Positions 62,477 to 64,000 of a DNA stretch of 64,000 nt are shown here, piece after piece. Each line of letters opens with the position of its first letter. Position 1 is the first letter of the stretch. Below the pieces are notes generated by a model that was not told the DNA's origin, did not search any database, and saw nothing but the letters and a program-made list of their open reading frames with translations. Source of the DNA: Deltaproteobacteria bacterium (GTDB lineage: Bacteria > Desulfobacterota > GWC2-55-46 > JADFVP01); assembly GCA_029262515.1 (NCBI GenBank), contig JAJCZH010000005.1, positions 54,592 to 118,591 on the forward strand. The letters run 5' to 3'. A program made the translations under genes and the position numbers.

Positions 62477-63562
62477 ATGGATAAGAGTGAAGTTATAGAA
62501 TCGCTAAGGAGCCTTCACTACCTCTCCAAGGCTATAAACTCTACTCTTGATATTGATACGGTGGTTGAAGAGGTGCTTTCAAAAACCTCGTCTCTTATGG
62601 GTAGCAAAGAGGTCATAATACTGCTGCTTGAGAGCGATAAAACGGTTCTTACTCTTCACAGTTATCTTCTTCCAGGCGCGGAAGAACCGCAGGTGAAGAG
62701 GTTCGATAAGGTGAAGAGCTTCGATCATTGTCTTGTGCATAAAGGGACAGTGATAAACCTAAGTGAGATAGTTCCTGAAGACGATTACTGCAGGTATCTG
62801 GAGAAGATGCCGATGCTGGCGAATATGGTCTTTGCGCCCCTTGAGATAAAGGGCGAACCGTACGGTCTTATAGGGGTTTTGAACGGTAAGAAGAACTTTT
62901 CCGTGATTGAGCTTGAGATATTCTGCTCTCTAGGAAGCCAGGCAGCTATCGCTATAGAGAATGCCAACCTGTATAAGAGCCTGAAGGGTTCGTTTCTACA
63001 TACCGCAGAGGCTCTTGCAGAAGCGATCAGCAGCCGTGATCCCTATACCGGAGGACACATAAGAAGGGTTAAAAAATACTGTGAGAAGATCGCATCGGCA
63101 TTGGAAATGGATGTAGAGGAGCGAGAGGATCTGAGGCTGGCTTCTACTCTTCATGACATCGGTAAAATTGGTGTTGAAGATGCGATATTGAGGAAGAAGG
63201 GTGTTTTGTCCGTAGAGGAAGAGATTGCAATGAGAAAACACCCGGAGATAGGTGCGAGGATACTGGGTCATATAGAGGAGATGCGAGGTGTAATGCTTGG
63301 CGTTCTTTGTCACCATGAACGATTTGACGGCCTCGGTTATCCTGCAGGACTTAAGGGAGTGGATATTCCGCTTTTTGCAAGGATAATATCCATAGCCGAT
63401 ACCTTTGATACGATCACCACGAAGAGACCTTACAAAGAGGCAATAGACCGTGTCGAAGCTATCAGTGAAATAGTGAAGAATAGTGGTACACAGTTCGACC
63501 CCTCACTGGTCAAAGTCTTTTGTGAAGCTATGACGGAGGTTGAAGAAGGTATCAGCAATTGA
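62477..63562 (+). CDS. GAF and HD-GYP phosphodiesterase
   Basis: The GAF domain (about 20-165) contains VKSFDHCLVHKGTVINLSE and NGKKNFSVIELEIFCSLGSQAAIAIENA. The HD-GYP domain (about 175-350) has YTGGHIRRVKKYCEKIA, HDIGKIGVEDAIL, the histidine in HPEIGARILG and HHERFDGLGYP. All metal ligands appear present, so c-di-GMP hydrolysis is likely. It follows copA by 46 bases and may be read through from the metal-induced promoter, linking metal stress with a fall in c-di-GMP (inference). Confidence 0.9.
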   Translation: MDKSEVIESLRSLHYLSKAINSTLDIDTVVEEVLSKTSSLMGSKEVIILLLESDKTVLTLHSYLLPGAEEPQVKRFDKVKSFDHCLVHKGTVINLSEIVPEDDYCRYLEKMPMLANMVFAPLEIKGEPYGLIGVLNGKKNFSVIELEIFCSLGSQAAIAIENANLYKSLKGSFLHTAEALAEAISSRDPYTGGHIRRVKKYCEKIASALEMDVEEREDLRLASTLHDIGKIGVEDAILRKKGVLSVEEEIAMRKHPEIGARILGHIEEMRGVMLGVLCHHERFDGLGYPAGLKGVDIPLFARIISIADTFDTITTKRPYKEAIDRVEAISEIVKNSGTQFDPSLVKVFCEAMTEVEEGISN

Positions 63563-64000
63563 GCTTAACCCTTGAATTTATTGGTAGCGGGAACATGATT
63601 ATCTTGTTAACCCGTGGACTCGACACTGCGGGTATCTACACCAAGCGGCGTAAAAGTTCCATTTTCCACTCCTGCAAAAAGGCCGAACCAGCATCTTCAG
63701 GTTATGAGGCATAACCGGGGCAAAGCCTTAACTCCTGATCTACGGTCTTTTTTTAGTTTTTTAGACTGATTTGGCACTTAGAACTGCTGCAAGAGTTCTG
63801 TTTTATATGATATTTTATGGCTTTTCTGCATGGTTAGGGCACAATTTCGTCACAGGCAGCTGGGGTGAACCCCTATAGTGAGACAAAGTAAGTTAGCACA
63901 CTTGCCGGTTTTCGGGTTAATAACCCTCCGAACATCTGAAAAAACTGATGGTTGCACCGTTGGTATCCTTTGAAGAAAGTAAGGTCTGTTCAAACTCCTC
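63563..64000. other. Non-coding end of the window with several hairpins
   Basis: No frame is convincing. GGTTATG-AGG-CATAACC forms a 7-bp hairpin (about 63702-63718), followed by GGGGCAAAGCC. An outer AGGCCG (63680-63685) can pair with CGGTCT (63745-63750), followed by seven T. This may be a terminator or structured RNA. Later GGGGTGAACCCC (63862-63873) and GGGTTAATAACCC (63915-63927) are short palindromes, possibly in the leader of a gene beyond the edge. Confidence 0.35.

Noticed and set aside
63680..63757. c-di-GMP-I (GEMM) riboswitch
   Set aside because: Only GCAAAGCC is shared; the 5-prime GGCAAAC segment and the P3 arm with its conserved end are not found.
63766..63785. TTGGCACTTAGAACTGCTGC considered as a sigma-54 promoter
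   Set aside because: The GG-GC distance is one base too long for the -24/-12 consensus.
541..64000. tRNA genes, insertion sequences, integrases and phage genes
   Set aside because: No T-arm-like motifs outside coding regions and no transposase or integrase motifs in any frame that I read.

Overview
The window is chromosomal DNA from a free-living Gram-negative bacterium. Evidence for an outer membrane is two RND efflux systems with TolC-type partners, a periplasmic MsrAB, a PEP-CTERM protein and an exported c-type cytochrome. The signalling genes (CACHE-HAMP-GGDEF proteins, HD-GYP proteins, PilZ proteins, an NtrC-type regulator), the ArsM form and the dispersed palindromic repeats suggest a deltaproteobacterial (Desulfobacterota) or Nitrospirota-like lineage. 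That placement is inference; no rRNA or ribosomal-protein gene is present to settle it. I found no phage, integrase, insertion sequence, tRNA or CRISPR array. 

Layout. 1-9.4 kb: the end of an unidentified gene, a diguanylate cyclase, a DUF302 protein, a knot of REP-like repeats, a DMT-family exporter, a histidine kinase/NtrC-type regulator pair and prmC. 9.4-13 kb: a GGDEF-EAL protein with an odd leader, then two very small genes on the minus strand. 13-19.8 kb: a tetR-nodT-MFP-RND drug-efflux operon with a promoter/operator lying against the start codon. 19.8-26 kb: small exported or regulatory proteins, a YgiQ radical-SAM protein and a GAF-GGDEF protein. 26-34.4 kb, mostly minus strand: arsM-like, a PiT transporter, an NPC-repeat cytochrome c, DsrE, a Crp/Fnr regulator, HD-GYP, a frameshifted alkC, a cupredoxin-like protein and a PEP-CTERM protein. 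34.8-40 kb: an arginine-to-glutamate module (ornithine cyclodeaminase, arginine dihydrolase, PutA). 40-44.7 kb: a short surface-glycan cluster headed by wecB. 45-49.4 kb: an OmpR-type two-component system, a Met-rich lipoprotein, MsrAB and a PilZ-like protein. 51.3-63.6 kb: a copper/silver resistance island (CusCBA-type RND pump, Met/His-rich exported proteins, DUF2231 membrane protein, MerR-type regulator, CopA ATPase), then a GAF-HD-GYP protein. 

How the genes work together. Four themes stand out. (1) Cyclic-di-GMP: three GGDEF proteins, all with the RxxD inhibitory site, one of them also with an intact EAL domain, plus two HD-GYP phosphodiesterases and two PilZ-type proteins in 64 kb. (2) Envelope metal defence: CopA exports Cu+/Ag+ from the cytoplasm, Met/His-rich periplasmic proteins probably buffer it, and CusCBA expels it; a textbook MerR dyad with a 19-bp spacer controls the regulator and CopA. 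(3) Envelope redox repair: a two-component system is followed by four 11-bp-phased CGTGA-type half sites and a Met-rich lipoprotein-MsrAB operon, which resembles a methionine sacrificial-scavenger system. (4) Arginine/proline catabolism: arginine dihydrolase and ornithine cyclodeaminase, fused in cyanobacterial AgrE, are separate overlapping genes here in reversed order, next to PutA. 

The best candidates for undescribed biology are the Met-rich lipoprotein/MsrAB/two-component module, the cytochrome flanked by six plus six NPC hexapeptide repeats, the pair of tiny genes at 12.57-12.88 kb, and the split arginine-catabolic module.
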